Assembly: GCA_026014805.1 (NCBI GenBank)
Contig: JAOZHR010000010.1
Span: 62,001 to 126,000, forward strand
Source of the DNA: Candidatus Bathyarchaeota archaeon
Lineage (GTDB): Archaea; Thermoproteota; Bathyarchaeia; Bathyarchaeales; SOJC01
Length of the DNA: 64,000 nucleotides
Direction of reading: 5' to 3'
Shown here in pieces: positions 50,662 to 57,840 of this stretch (positions are counted from its first letter, which is position 1; the number at the start of each line of letters is the position of its first letter). Under the pieces are notes generated by a model that worked only from the letters and a program-made list of their open reading frames with translations, was not told the origin of the DNA and ran no database searches. The translations under genes and the position numbers were made by a program.

Positions 50662-50752
50662 GCAATGGGGTCGCTGGGATTTGAACCCCGCCCACAGTGG
50701 AGATATCACCCGAAATCACTCCCCGCAACTCCCCATTTTTTTCATGCATGCA
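50662..50752 (+). repeat. dispersed palindromic repeat, copy 8, with tRNA T-arm-like sequence
   Basis: On the minus strand: GGGGTTCAAATCCCAGCGAC as a tRNA-like 3' end, preceded by CCACTGTGG and GGTGATATCTCC. No 5' tRNA half follows. The right side carries an insertion before the CCCCATTTTTTT tail, and a CATGCATGCA tract follows at 50743. Confidence 0.6.
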
Positions 50753-50756
50753 AATC

Positions 50757-51581
50757 TTATTTTTTCTCGAAATAGCCGATGAGACCTACTTGCTTTCTGT
50801 TCATCCTTTTCTTAACCTTGGTCTGTTGTGGCTTCAACGACAGTAGTCTTTCTATTAGGCTGAGGCAGTTCTCAGGGGCGTAGCCATGGAAGTGATTGTT
50901 GAAGTAGCCGTAAACCTTCTTGACTTGTTCTGATGCTTTCAGCACTTTTGGAACCCAAGGCTCAAGTTCATCCTTTTTGTATAGATAATTGAACCATAGT
51001 TTTTCTCCTCTTCCATGCCAGCGGAAGTAAGTGAAATCTGCAGTGATGTGGACTTTTGGCGGTAGGAGCGGCTCGTCAACGTTCGTGTAAGCCACATTAT
51101 GTTTTTTCAGCAAGCGCCAAGTTTCCTCTTGCATCCAAGAAAGGTTCCGGAACTCAACAGCAAATTTGAACTGAGGTGAAAGCACCTCGAAAAAAGCCTC
51201 CAAGTTCTCAGGGTTGTAATCGTAGCTCGGCGGAAGCTGGATAAGGAGACACCCAAGTTTTCCGTTCAGTTGCAATGGTTGCATGATTTCCAAGAAGGCG
51301 TCCAAGTCGGCTTGCACATCACCTCTAAGACCAAGTTTCTTTTCGTGAGTTATGATTTTCGGAATTTTAGCTGTGAAAACGAAGTCTGACGGTGAATAGC
51401 GTAGCCATCCCATGACTGTTCCTTTTGAAGGATAACGATACCATGTTGAGTCAATTTCAACAGTTTGAAAGACTCTTGCATATGCTCGAAGCTTTCTCTT
51501 TTCACCCTTCCTGTAGAATGAGCCTTCCCATTCTCTGTAGCTCCAGCCTGAAGTGCCAAGCAGAATATTGTTTCTGTTCAC
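50757..51581 (-). CDS. DUF72 family protein
   Basis: A 274-residue TIM-barrel-like DUF72 protein. Family blocks are LLGTSGWSYREWEGSFY (about 6-22), VEIDSTWYRYPSKGTVMGW (about 42-60), DFVFTAKIPKIITHEKKL and FAVEFRNLSWM. Length is normal. The function of DUF72 proteins is unsettled; a nuclease or metal-related role has been suggested for some. Its start overlaps the stop of the paralog upstream by 4 bp. Confidence 0.85.
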   Translation of the reverse strand: MNRNNILLGTSGWSYREWEGSFYRKGEKRKLRAYARVFQTVEIDSTWYRYPSKGTVMGWLRYSPSDFVFTAKIPKIITHEKKLGLRGDVQADLDAFLEIMQPLQLNGKLGCLLIQLPPSYDYNPENLEAFFEVLSPQFKFAVEFRNLSWMQEETWRLLKKHNVAYTNVDEPLLPPKVHITADFTYFRWHGRGEKLWFNYLYKKDELEPWVPKVLKASEQVKKVYGYFNNHFHGYAPENCLSLIERLLSLKPQQTKVKKRMNRKQVGLIGYFEKK

Positions 51582-52492
51582 ATGAAGACCTCCAACTCTT
51601 CAATTACATCGTCGACGCCATTGTAAGTTTTTCTTGGCAGTTTGGAAAGCATTTTAGACAGATGAACTCTCTTATCAGCTGTTAAATCAATTACCTTCCA
51701 ACCCTGGTGGTTAACCAACTCAGCCTTTGTTGATGGAAACTTAGCATCCTCTTTAAGAACTGCTCTTACTGAATCAGCTCCTGTGTATGCAGTAACTGGT
51801 ACAAATTCCCCAGTTTCCTTATATTTCTTAAATCTTGAAGCGTCGCTGCTCATTCGTATGCCATGAAATGTTATGATTACAACTCTGGCTTCAGCCTTGA
51901 GTATTTTCTGTTCAATCTCTACAAGCTCCTCATCGGTGAACTGGTAAATGTTATGCTGTCCTTTGCCAAAGACTCTACTATAGATAACATCGCAATCATA
52001 CGTTGGTTCTTCTCTTGACAAATCAACTGAATGTACTATCTCGAAGTCTCGCATCAGATTGATGAGTTTTGCAGTCATAGGGCCTCTTACCTCCCAAGCA
52101 AGACAAACCCCCTTGAGATTGATTGATGAAAAGAAGTCCTTTGCTTGTCCTATCTTCACGTCATCAAAAACGTAACTTGCAGGTGTCAACAGATGCAGAA
52201 AGGGAGCCTCAAGAATTCTGCAAGTACCCATCATCTGACTGAAGACCGCATAGGCTTGATCGACGGGTTTCAAGCCAGTTCTATGAGTTAGGTCTTTATG
52301 ACATCTAACTGTAAACGTAAAATCGCTAGGCGCTGTCCGCCGCCATCTTTCAACCATTCTCGTGCTGGGATATTCATAGAAGGTATAGTTTACTTCTGCA
52401 AAGTTGAAGTTTTCAGAATAGGCTTTTAATGAGGGTTTATTTGGAACTTTGAAATAGGCCCAGCCGCCGGTTCCAATGAGGTATTCTGTCAA
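51578..52492 (-). CDS. DUF72 family protein, diverged paralog
   Basis: A 304-residue DUF72 protein: YLIGTGGWAYF at the start, NFAEVNYTFYEYPSTRMVER, then DFTFTVRCHKDLTHRTGL. It is more diverged than its partner and about 30 residues longer at the C-terminus. Translationally coupled (ATGA) to the next DUF72 gene; the two may form a heterodimer. It is divergent from the RecA-like/PolB2 operon. Confidence 0.8.
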   Translation of the reverse strand: MTEYLIGTGGWAYFKVPNKPSLKAYSENFNFAEVNYTFYEYPSTRMVERWRRTAPSDFTFTVRCHKDLTHRTGLKPVDQAYAVFSQMMGTCRILEAPFLHLLTPASYVFDDVKIGQAKDFFSSINLKGVCLAWEVRGPMTAKLINLMRDFEIVHSVDLSREEPTYDCDVIYSRVFGKGQHNIYQFTDEELVEIEQKILKAEARVVIITFHGIRMSSDASRFKKYKETGEFVPVTAYTGADSVRAVLKEDAKFPSTKAELVNHQGWKVIDLTADKRVHLSKMLSKLPRKTYNGVDDVIEELEVFM

Positions 52493-52655
52493 TCTTCATC
52501 ATCTTGTTTATTTTCACTTTCAGACAGATTAACCTTTATTACCGTTTCACTTTCACTTTACTGTGTCTCCTTTTCTGGAATATCATTCTACTGAATCTTT
52601 AAGAATCTCCAAATTCCTTGTTTTCACCCCCAACGTTAGGAGAAAAGGAGCCAAT

Positions 52656-53375
52656 TTGTCACAAAGAACAATAGTGAAGAGTTTTCCCCCTCAATTTCGC
52701 TTATTTTTCAACATTGAAAACATAGATGATTTGTTTCCAGGCTTCGCCTTGGGCAACTTTGCCGTTCTCCATGGATCGTCTACAGTTTTGCCTTTGTCAA
52801 TGCTTCTTTGTGTTAGAGCCCAGTTGCCATATCAGCTTGGAGGCCTAGAGACAAGCGTGGTGTTTGTTGACGGTGGCAACACCTTCAGGTTGTATGACGT
52901 TTCTTATATTACTCAACTTCATGAGCTTGATCCTAAAGAAGTTTTGGAACGAATCTTCATTTCTAGAGCGTTCACCGCCCACCAGATGACCTCTCTGGTC
53001 TTGGATAGATTGCAGGATGCTGTTGAGAAATATAACTCGAAACTTGTGGTAATCTCGGACATAGCAGGATTGTATCTCGATAAGGATGTCCCTAAAAGGG
53101 AAGCTAGAGACGTTTTCAATCAACTTACCGTCTATCTCTCAAAATTCGCTAAAGAAAACCGTATAATAGTGGTTGCCACTTATCTTCCACATTATCCGTT
53201 AAAGCGGAACATTTTCTTCAAAGCAGTAGTTTGCGGGCGTGCTAATGTTGTAGCTTCCGTTAGACCTTTTAAACATGGTCAGCAGTTTGTTTTGGAAAAA
53301 CATCCCTTTTTCAGTTTAGGAAGAACTGTCTTCCCATCAGAGAATCTCACACTTACAGAATTTATGGAGGCATGA
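52656..53375 (+). CDS. RecA/RadA-superfamily protein with degenerate P-loop
   Basis: About 240 residues. RecA-fold strands are clear: NFAVLHGSSTVLPLSMLLCV (P-loop position but without GKT), SVVFVDGGNTFRLYD, RIFISRAFTAHQM and LVVISDIAGLYL (Walker B position). The lack of a lysine-bearing Walker A suggests an inactive or structural RecA-like protein. TTG at 52656 is chosen because AAAGGAG lies 6 bases upstream. It couples (ATGA) to the small gene before PolB2. The arrangement recalls bacterial ImuA with its polymerase. Confidence 0.65.
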   Translation: MSQRTIVKSFPPQFRLFFNIENIDDLFPGFALGNFAVLHGSSTVLPLSMLLCVRAQLPYQLGGLETSVVFVDGGNTFRLYDVSYITQLHELDPKEVLERIFISRAFTAHQMTSLVLDRLQDAVEKYNSKLVVISDIAGLYLDKDVPKREARDVFNQLTVYLSKFAKENRIIVVATYLPHYPLKRNIFFKAVVCGRANVVASVRPFKHGQQFVLEKHPFFSLGRTVFPSENLTLTEFMEA

Positions 53376-53647
53376 ATGTGGGAAAAACTGTTGAATCATA
53401 TCGAATGGCATTAGACAGAGAGTTGCAGAGATGGAGTGGATTTGCAAGGGCTTTGCGCAAAGAAGACAGAGCTGCCTTTGACCGCATGATGGATGCGTGT
53501 AGAAACTATGCGTCTGCGGGAAGCAACGCTACGCGTCCTATTGTGTTCGAGCCTATAGTCATGTCCATTCTGCTTCAACAACAGAAGACTTTGAACCGGC
53601 TAGAGAAGGAGCTAGATGCGCTCAGAGAGCAACGTAGCCAACCCTAA
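53372..53647 (+). CDS. small helical protein of the PolB2 operon
   Basis: A 91-residue helical protein (RMALDRELQRWSGFARALRK, then LLQQQKTLNRLEKELDALRE as a coiled coil). It overlaps the RecA-like gene by 4 bp and the polymerase gene by 32 bp, so it is probably a bridging subunit. Not assigned to a named family. Confidence 0.6.
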   Translation: MNVGKTVESYRMALDRELQRWSGFARALRKEDRAAFDRMMDACRNYASAGSNATRPIVFEPIVMSILLQQQKTLNRLEKELDALREQRSQP

Positions 53648-55916
53648 GCGTGTGGAAGGTTGGATATTTGACCTCTATCCTTCAGCGTTTGGACAGATGA
53701 GCGTTTGGGTTATCGCTGAGAATGGTGAAAGAATACGATTGATAGATGAGTTCCAACCTAAAATTTACATTTCTGGCGTAGAAGAAGATATAGAGAGACT
53801 GCTAACTCGATTCTTCGCAAACAGATCTATAGCATCATGCAGTTTCATTTTCAAGTATGCCAGTCCAACTGACACTGAAAAGTCGAAGGTTTTAGAGGTT
53901 GAATTGAAAGATTGTAGAAGGATTCCATTCTTTGTACGTAGAGTTCTAGAAACTGGTAGATACTTGCGCTACCATGTGCACAACTGTGATTTGCGAAGCG
54001 CTCAAGCCTATCTTTATGAACGTGATATCTTTCCGCTGGCCTTTGTTGATATTGAAGTTGAAAAGCATCGGTTGAGATACCATCTTCTAGACTCTGTGAA
54101 AAGTGTTGATTACCAGATACCGCCGTTACGGACCATGAGAATTCACGTAGACATTGATAAGAAAAGAAAGATAGCAAGCTTTGACGATCCATTAAAGAAT
54201 ATAGAAGTTTTACAAGACGACGAGAAAACAATTGTTGACGCTGGTGGCGAGAAAGGGAAGCTGTTGCGGTTTGTTGAAGTGGTTAAGGAACTTGATCCAG
54301 ATATACTCTTGACAAGGGGTGGTGACTCGTATGTGTTTCCTTACCTTGCAAGGAGAGCGTTGGTTAATGGTGTCTTAGACAGATTAGTTCTAAGTAGAGA
54401 GAATATCCCTCTTGTTGCCAAGCGAAGACGTGGAACAACTTTCTTCTCCTATGGCACAACGTACTATCGGGCTCCGATGAGGAGGCTTTATGGCAGAGTT
54501 CACGTTGACGAAAACAGCACTTTCATCCTCACTGAGTGTGGAATTGAAGGACTTGTTGAGATTGCTAGAACTTGCAGAGTGCCTTTGCATAGAGCTTCCC
54601 GCTCTTCAATAGGCTCAAGCATGTCATCTCTTCAGTTCTACCAAGCCATAAAAGACGACGTTTTGATTCCTCGCAACAAGCGTATCCCAGAAGCCTTCAA
54701 ATCAGCTTATGAACTTCTAGTTGGAGATCGTGGAGGCTTTGTCTACGAACCCAGAATGGGTATTCATGACTGGGTTGGTGAAGTAGATTTCTCGTCGATG
54801 TATCCTTCTCTGATGGCTAGAAATAACATATCGGCTGAGACTGTTCTCTGTAAATGTTGCCCGGACTCTGCGTTGCGTATTCCAGAGCTGGGTTACCATA
54901 TTTGTGAGAAGCGTGTTGGAATTGTGCCTAAGGTCTTAAGGTTGGCAATTGGGAAAAGGCTGCGCTACAAGAGGTTGAAAAAAGAAGCCGACAGCCAGAG
55001 GCTTAAGGAAGTTTATGAAAGAAGACAAAGTGCCCTGAAGTGGATTCTAGTGACATGTTTTGGCTATCTTGGATATAAGAATGCTAAGTTTGGCACGGTT
55101 GATGGACATATTGGTGTCTGTGCTTTCGGTAGACAAGCTTTTCTAAGGACAGCTCGTATTGCTGAGAGAAGAGGGTTCAGCGTAATCCATGGTATTGTTG
55201 ATTCATTGTGGCTTAAGAAGAAAGATGCTACAGCAGAGGAATACTTCAGCTTATGTACTGAGGTAAGTGAAGTAGTTGGAGTGCCTTTGAGTTTTGAAGG
55301 TCGTTACAAGTGGATAGTCTTTCTTCCCTCTCGGATGCATCCTAATGTGGCTGTGTTGAATCGCTACTATGGAGTCAAAGAAGATGGCAGAATCAAGGTT
55401 AGAGGTATAGATGCTCGAAGAAGAGATACGCCGAAATTTGTGCATGATGCCCAAATGGAAATGATTAAAGTGCTGGCTACTGCTAGTGACTCTAAAGCTT
55501 TCATCGAGAAAATACCTGAAGCTCTGAAGGTGATTAGGAAAAATAGAAGAAGACTGATAGATGGAGAAGTTCCAATCTGGGACTTGGTCATCACTAAACG
55601 TCTTTCTAAAAATCTGGAAGATTATACGCAGAAAGTCAGTCAAGTAATTGCAGCTGAACAACTTCTGAAGGAAGGCGTCGAGGTTTCTGCTGGAAAGAGT
55701 GTAAAATTTCTCTTCACAAGTGCGAAAAGCAAACGTTATGAACGAAGAGTTAGAGCAGAAGAATTGATTGAAGAAAACACGAATTCAGATGTTAAAAAGT
55801 ACCTTCTCCTCTTGTATTCCGCTGCTTCAAACATTCTAAGCCCATTTGGCTACTCAGCAAAGGATATCTACGACTCAGTGAGAGGCTATCAATGCACAAA
55901 GCTTACCTCATATTAA
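53616..55916 (+). CDS. family B DNA polymerase, PolB2-like
   Basis: A 766-residue polymerase. Motif A is VDFSSMYPSLM (catalytic D391). Motif B is altered: KWILVTCFGYLGYKNAKFG. Motif C reads HGIVDSLW, keeping the second Asp (D529) but not the usual D-T-D. The exonuclease region is degenerate: VDIDKK near exo I, GGDSYVFPYL near exo II, no clear exo III. This pattern fits the archaeal PolB2 group, thought to work in translesion synthesis. ATG at 53616 has GGAG 7 bases upstream inside the preceding gene. Confidence 0.8.
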   Translation: MRSESNVANPKRVEGWIFDLYPSAFGQMSVWVIAENGERIRLIDEFQPKIYISGVEEDIERLLTRFFANRSIASCSFIFKYASPTDTEKSKVLEVELKDCRRIPFFVRRVLETGRYLRYHVHNCDLRSAQAYLYERDIFPLAFVDIEVEKHRLRYHLLDSVKSVDYQIPPLRTMRIHVDIDKKRKIASFDDPLKNIEVLQDDEKTIVDAGGEKGKLLRFVEVVKELDPDILLTRGGDSYVFPYLARRALVNGVLDRLVLSRENIPLVAKRRRGTTFFSYGTTYYRAPMRRLYGRVHVDENSTFILTECGIEGLVEIARTCRVPLHRASRSSIGSSMSSLQFYQAIKDDVLIPRNKRIPEAFKSAYELLVGDRGGFVYEPRMGIHDWVGEVDFSSMYPSLMARNNISAETVLCKCCPDSALRIPELGYHICEKRVGIVPKVLRLAIGKRLRYKRLKKEADSQRLKEVYERRQSALKWILVTCFGYLGYKNAKFGTVDGHIGVCAFGRQAFLRTARIAERRGFSVIHGIVDSLWLKKKDATAEEYFSLCTEVSEVVGVPLSFEGRYKWIVFLPSRMHPNVAVLNRYYGVKEDGRIKVRGIDARRRDTPKFVHDAQMEMIKVLATASDSKAFIEKIPEALKVIRKNRRRLIDGEVPIWDLVITKRLSKNLEDYTQKVSQVIAAEQLLKEGVEVSAGKSVKFLFTSAKSKRYERRVRAEELIEENTNSDVKKYLLLLYSAASNILSPFGYSAKDIYDSVRGYQCTKLTSY

Positions 55917-55930
55917 TCCAAGCTCCACAA

Positions 55931-55965
55931 GCAAGGAGATGTCTCCCGCATCTTCCCTATTTTTC
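55931..55965 (+). repeat. dispersed palindromic repeat, copy 9
   Basis: GCAAGGAGATGTCTCCCGCA then TCTTCCCTA and T5. One mismatch breaks the palindrome. It lies just after the PolB2 gene. Confidence 0.6.
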
Positions 55966-55967
55966 TT

Positions 55968-56198
55968 ATGAACCTAAACAACAATGTTTTTGAAGAAACA
56001 AAGAGCAAGCTATCGGTGTGGAACACCATGCCATTGAGGATTAGAAGTTATCGGAGTGATGACGAAGAAGATTGGCTGAAGTGTCATGTTAATGCTTACA
56101 TTGGCTCCAATGAACGGCGGTTTTTGAAAGAAAAAACTCGATATACAAGGCCGACCATCGAGTTAGTTGTTGTTGACGATCAAAGAATCGTGGTGTAG
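55968..56198 (+). pseudogene. N-terminal fragment of a GNAT acetyltransferase
   Basis: A 76-codon frame. From MPLRIRSYRSDDEEDWLKCH the sequence looks like the first strand-helix of a GNAT N-acetyltransferase and continues to TIELVVVDDQRIVV, where the family continues with the acetyl-CoA-binding region. The stop comes before that region, so the gene is truncated. Confidence 0.5.
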
Positions 56199-56261
56199 CT
56201 AATCAGCTAAGAAACCCAAGATTAAAGGGAGGAAGACCTAAAAAGTTTGAGGCCGATTAAA

Positions 56262-56735
56262 ATGGTAAAGTCTGCAAGTATAAGAGAACAGAGAATTAAA
56301 CGAGCAGCAATGATAGAACTGAGGAAATATTTTGAGAATACTAGACACGGTGTACATTACATTAAGAAAGTTACCAATAAGAAGGATGTTGGTAAGAACG
56401 TGCAGAGTAAGATGGTAGGTATAATCAGTGGACTTAGACATGAATATCTAATAAAAGGGACTAACTACAGAATAGACCTATATGATCCATTTGAAAATAT
56501 AGCCTATGAAATAGCATTAGGAGATGGAACTGAGATTTTTAAAGACTGCATTAAAGCAATGCTGGCTAAAGTAGAGAAACTAGTAATATTCTGTAGAGAC
56601 TACCCACATGCTAGTATGTCTGGTTATGGATACATGAAGAAGCAATGGAGAGCTATGAAAGATAAGCTACCGTTACATGTTGAACTAGTAAACTTTATGG
56701 AGAAGCCTCCCCTTAAGGAGATTAAAAACGGCTAA
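56262..56735 (+). CDS. hypothetical protein, possible PD-(D/E)XK-like fold
   Basis: About 157 residues. A basic helical N-terminus (SASIREQRIKRAAMIELRKY) precedes a domain with YRIDLYDPFENIAYEIALGD and LAKVEKLVIFCRDYP. An Asp followed by a strand with Glu resembles a nuclease-like core, but the usual Lys is not evident. ATG at 56262 or 56247. Unknown function; it lies among mobile-element remnants. Confidence 0.45.
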   Translation: MVKSASIREQRIKRAAMIELRKYFENTRHGVHYIKKVTNKKDVGKNVQSKMVGIISGLRHEYLIKGTNYRIDLYDPFENIAYEIALGDGTEIFKDCIKAMLAKVEKLVIFCRDYPHASMSGYGYMKKQWRAMKDKLPLHVELVNFMEKPPLKEIKNG

Positions 56736-56764
56736 GTCCAGCATCCTTTATACTCAAACGTTCT

Positions 56765-57000
56765 TTGATTAACCGGCTCCTCATGAAGTTCGCAATAGCC
56801 AACTACGAAGCTAACGACAGCTACAAACGAAACCTATGTTTAGCCTACAACCACTACGTCAAATTTCATGGTTTAAGCTGGGAAGTTCCAAGATACAAGC
56901 CTTCAGAGAAGTTGCCTAAGATTCCAACCGAAGAAAAAGTCAACATGCTGATAAGTGTGTCACCATTCAAGCTTGCTGTTAGACTCTGCCTTTCGAAGGA
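56765..57000 (+). pseudogene. N-terminal remnant of a tyrosine integrase
   Basis: NLCLAYNHYVKFHGLSWEVP, then KIPTEEKVNMLISV and LAVRLCLSKES, align with the N-terminal half of the integrase at 47498 (NLCLAYNKYCKYYQIQWQMP, KIPTKAKIEMLIA, LKLQLSKET). The catalytic half is missing: the frame is cut right before the first catalytic arginine and joined to the methylase tail. Confidence 0.65.
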
Positions 57001-57222
57001 ATCGAAAAGGGTGTTTGGGAATACCATATAGGTGGATATCAAGTTTTGTTCAAATGGCTAAGCTACAGAAGAAGAAGGAAATTGACACTTGAGGATATAA
57101 AGCATTACTGTAAGGTTGTAACTGCGATTAAGAGAACAATTGAAATTCAAGATGAAATAGATGAGCTATATCCTCATGTTGAAAAAAGAAAGGAGTTAAG
57201 GGATAATTGCGGGTTGCCCTAG
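57001..57222 (+). pseudogene. C-terminal remnant of a DNA methyltransferase (type ISP-like)
   Basis: In another frame: GVWEYHIGGYQVLFKWLSYR, then LEDIKHYCKVVTAIKRTIEI, ending at a TAG. This matches the C-terminal specificity-domain ending common in large type ISP/type II adenine methylases (from memory). Everything before it is lost, and it is fused to an integrase remnant. Confidence 0.6.
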
Positions 57223-57317
57223 CCTGGTAGGAGTTCTACAGTCACAAAAACTCTGAAGCTGATTTAGAACTGAGGAAACCAGCCTCTTGAGGTTGGGAAC
57301 GAACAGTACACCAGCCC
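57220..57317 (+). repeat. direct repeat, right copy, with rnpB-3'-end-like tail
   Basis: Partner of 47361-47453; 57277-57314 matches its last 38 bases with two mismatches. The end GAACAGTACACCAGCCC is also close to the rnpB 3' end. It abuts the tsr3 stop codon (57319), so it marks the right border of the accessory region. Confidence 0.6.
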
Positions 57318-57318
57318 G

Positions 57319-57840
57319 CTAACCCATAAACTGTTTTTGCAGCTCAACAACCTCACCACTATCACGAGCCTGCACATAAACCTCTAACAACTCCTCATTA
57401 AGACTGAGAAACGTGTGCCCCCACTTGAAAACCGAAAGCAGCTTCTCCCCCTCCCCCTTAAAGCCTGCAATAATAAGCGCCGCCGCCAACGCCTCAACAG
57501 TACTAAGCTTAGTCGGTTTCCCATAATTAATTGGATTTGCAGCAATCAAATATGGCAGACAACGCGACGCCCCTCTCAAATTAAGAAACCGTTTCACGTC
57601 ATCAGCATGTTTCCAACTAAAATCCAAACCCACAAGACCCCTCTTCTCAATTCGTTCACGATCACTGGGCGAAAACGCCCTCTCGGCAAACGGGTTCAGA
57701 ATCACCGCACCTCTAGGCAACTCTCGTGTCTGATGGACAACCCAAACAAGATTATGACGTTTCAGCTTGAGCGCTGAACATTTTCGCGGATCACACTGCC
57801 TAGCGTGGTAAACAACGATTTGGACGTTTTTAGGGTGCAC
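57319..57840 (-). CDS. tsr3: Tsr3-like rRNA aminocarboxypropyltransferase (DUF367)
   Basis: A 173-residue protein of the Tsr3 family, which transfers the aminocarboxypropyl group of SAM to a modified uridine of small-subunit rRNA. Family blocks: YHARQCDPRKCSALKLKR at the start, LNPFAERAFSPSDR, GLVGLDFSWKHAD, then RCLPYLIAANPINYGKPTKL and STVEALAAALIIAGF. Full length. Its start overlaps the Nnr stop by 11 bp. First conserved gene after the accessory region, convergent with it. Confidence 0.9.
   Translation of the reverse strand: MHPKNVQIVVYHARQCDPRKCSALKLKRHNLVWVVHQTRELPRGAVILNPFAERAFSPSDRERIEKRGLVGLDFSWKHADDVKRFLNLRGASRCLPYLIAANPINYGKPTKLSTVEALAAALIIAGFKGEGEKLLSVFKWGHTFLSLNEELLEVYVQARDSGEVVELQKQFMG

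Noticed and set aside
6850-50752. Split tRNA halves joined in trans (palindrome as the pairing leader)
   Set aside because: Several repeat copies have no tRNA-like 3' part at all, acceptor sequences differ between copies, and no matching 5' halves with complementary leaders were found. It stays possible but unsupported.
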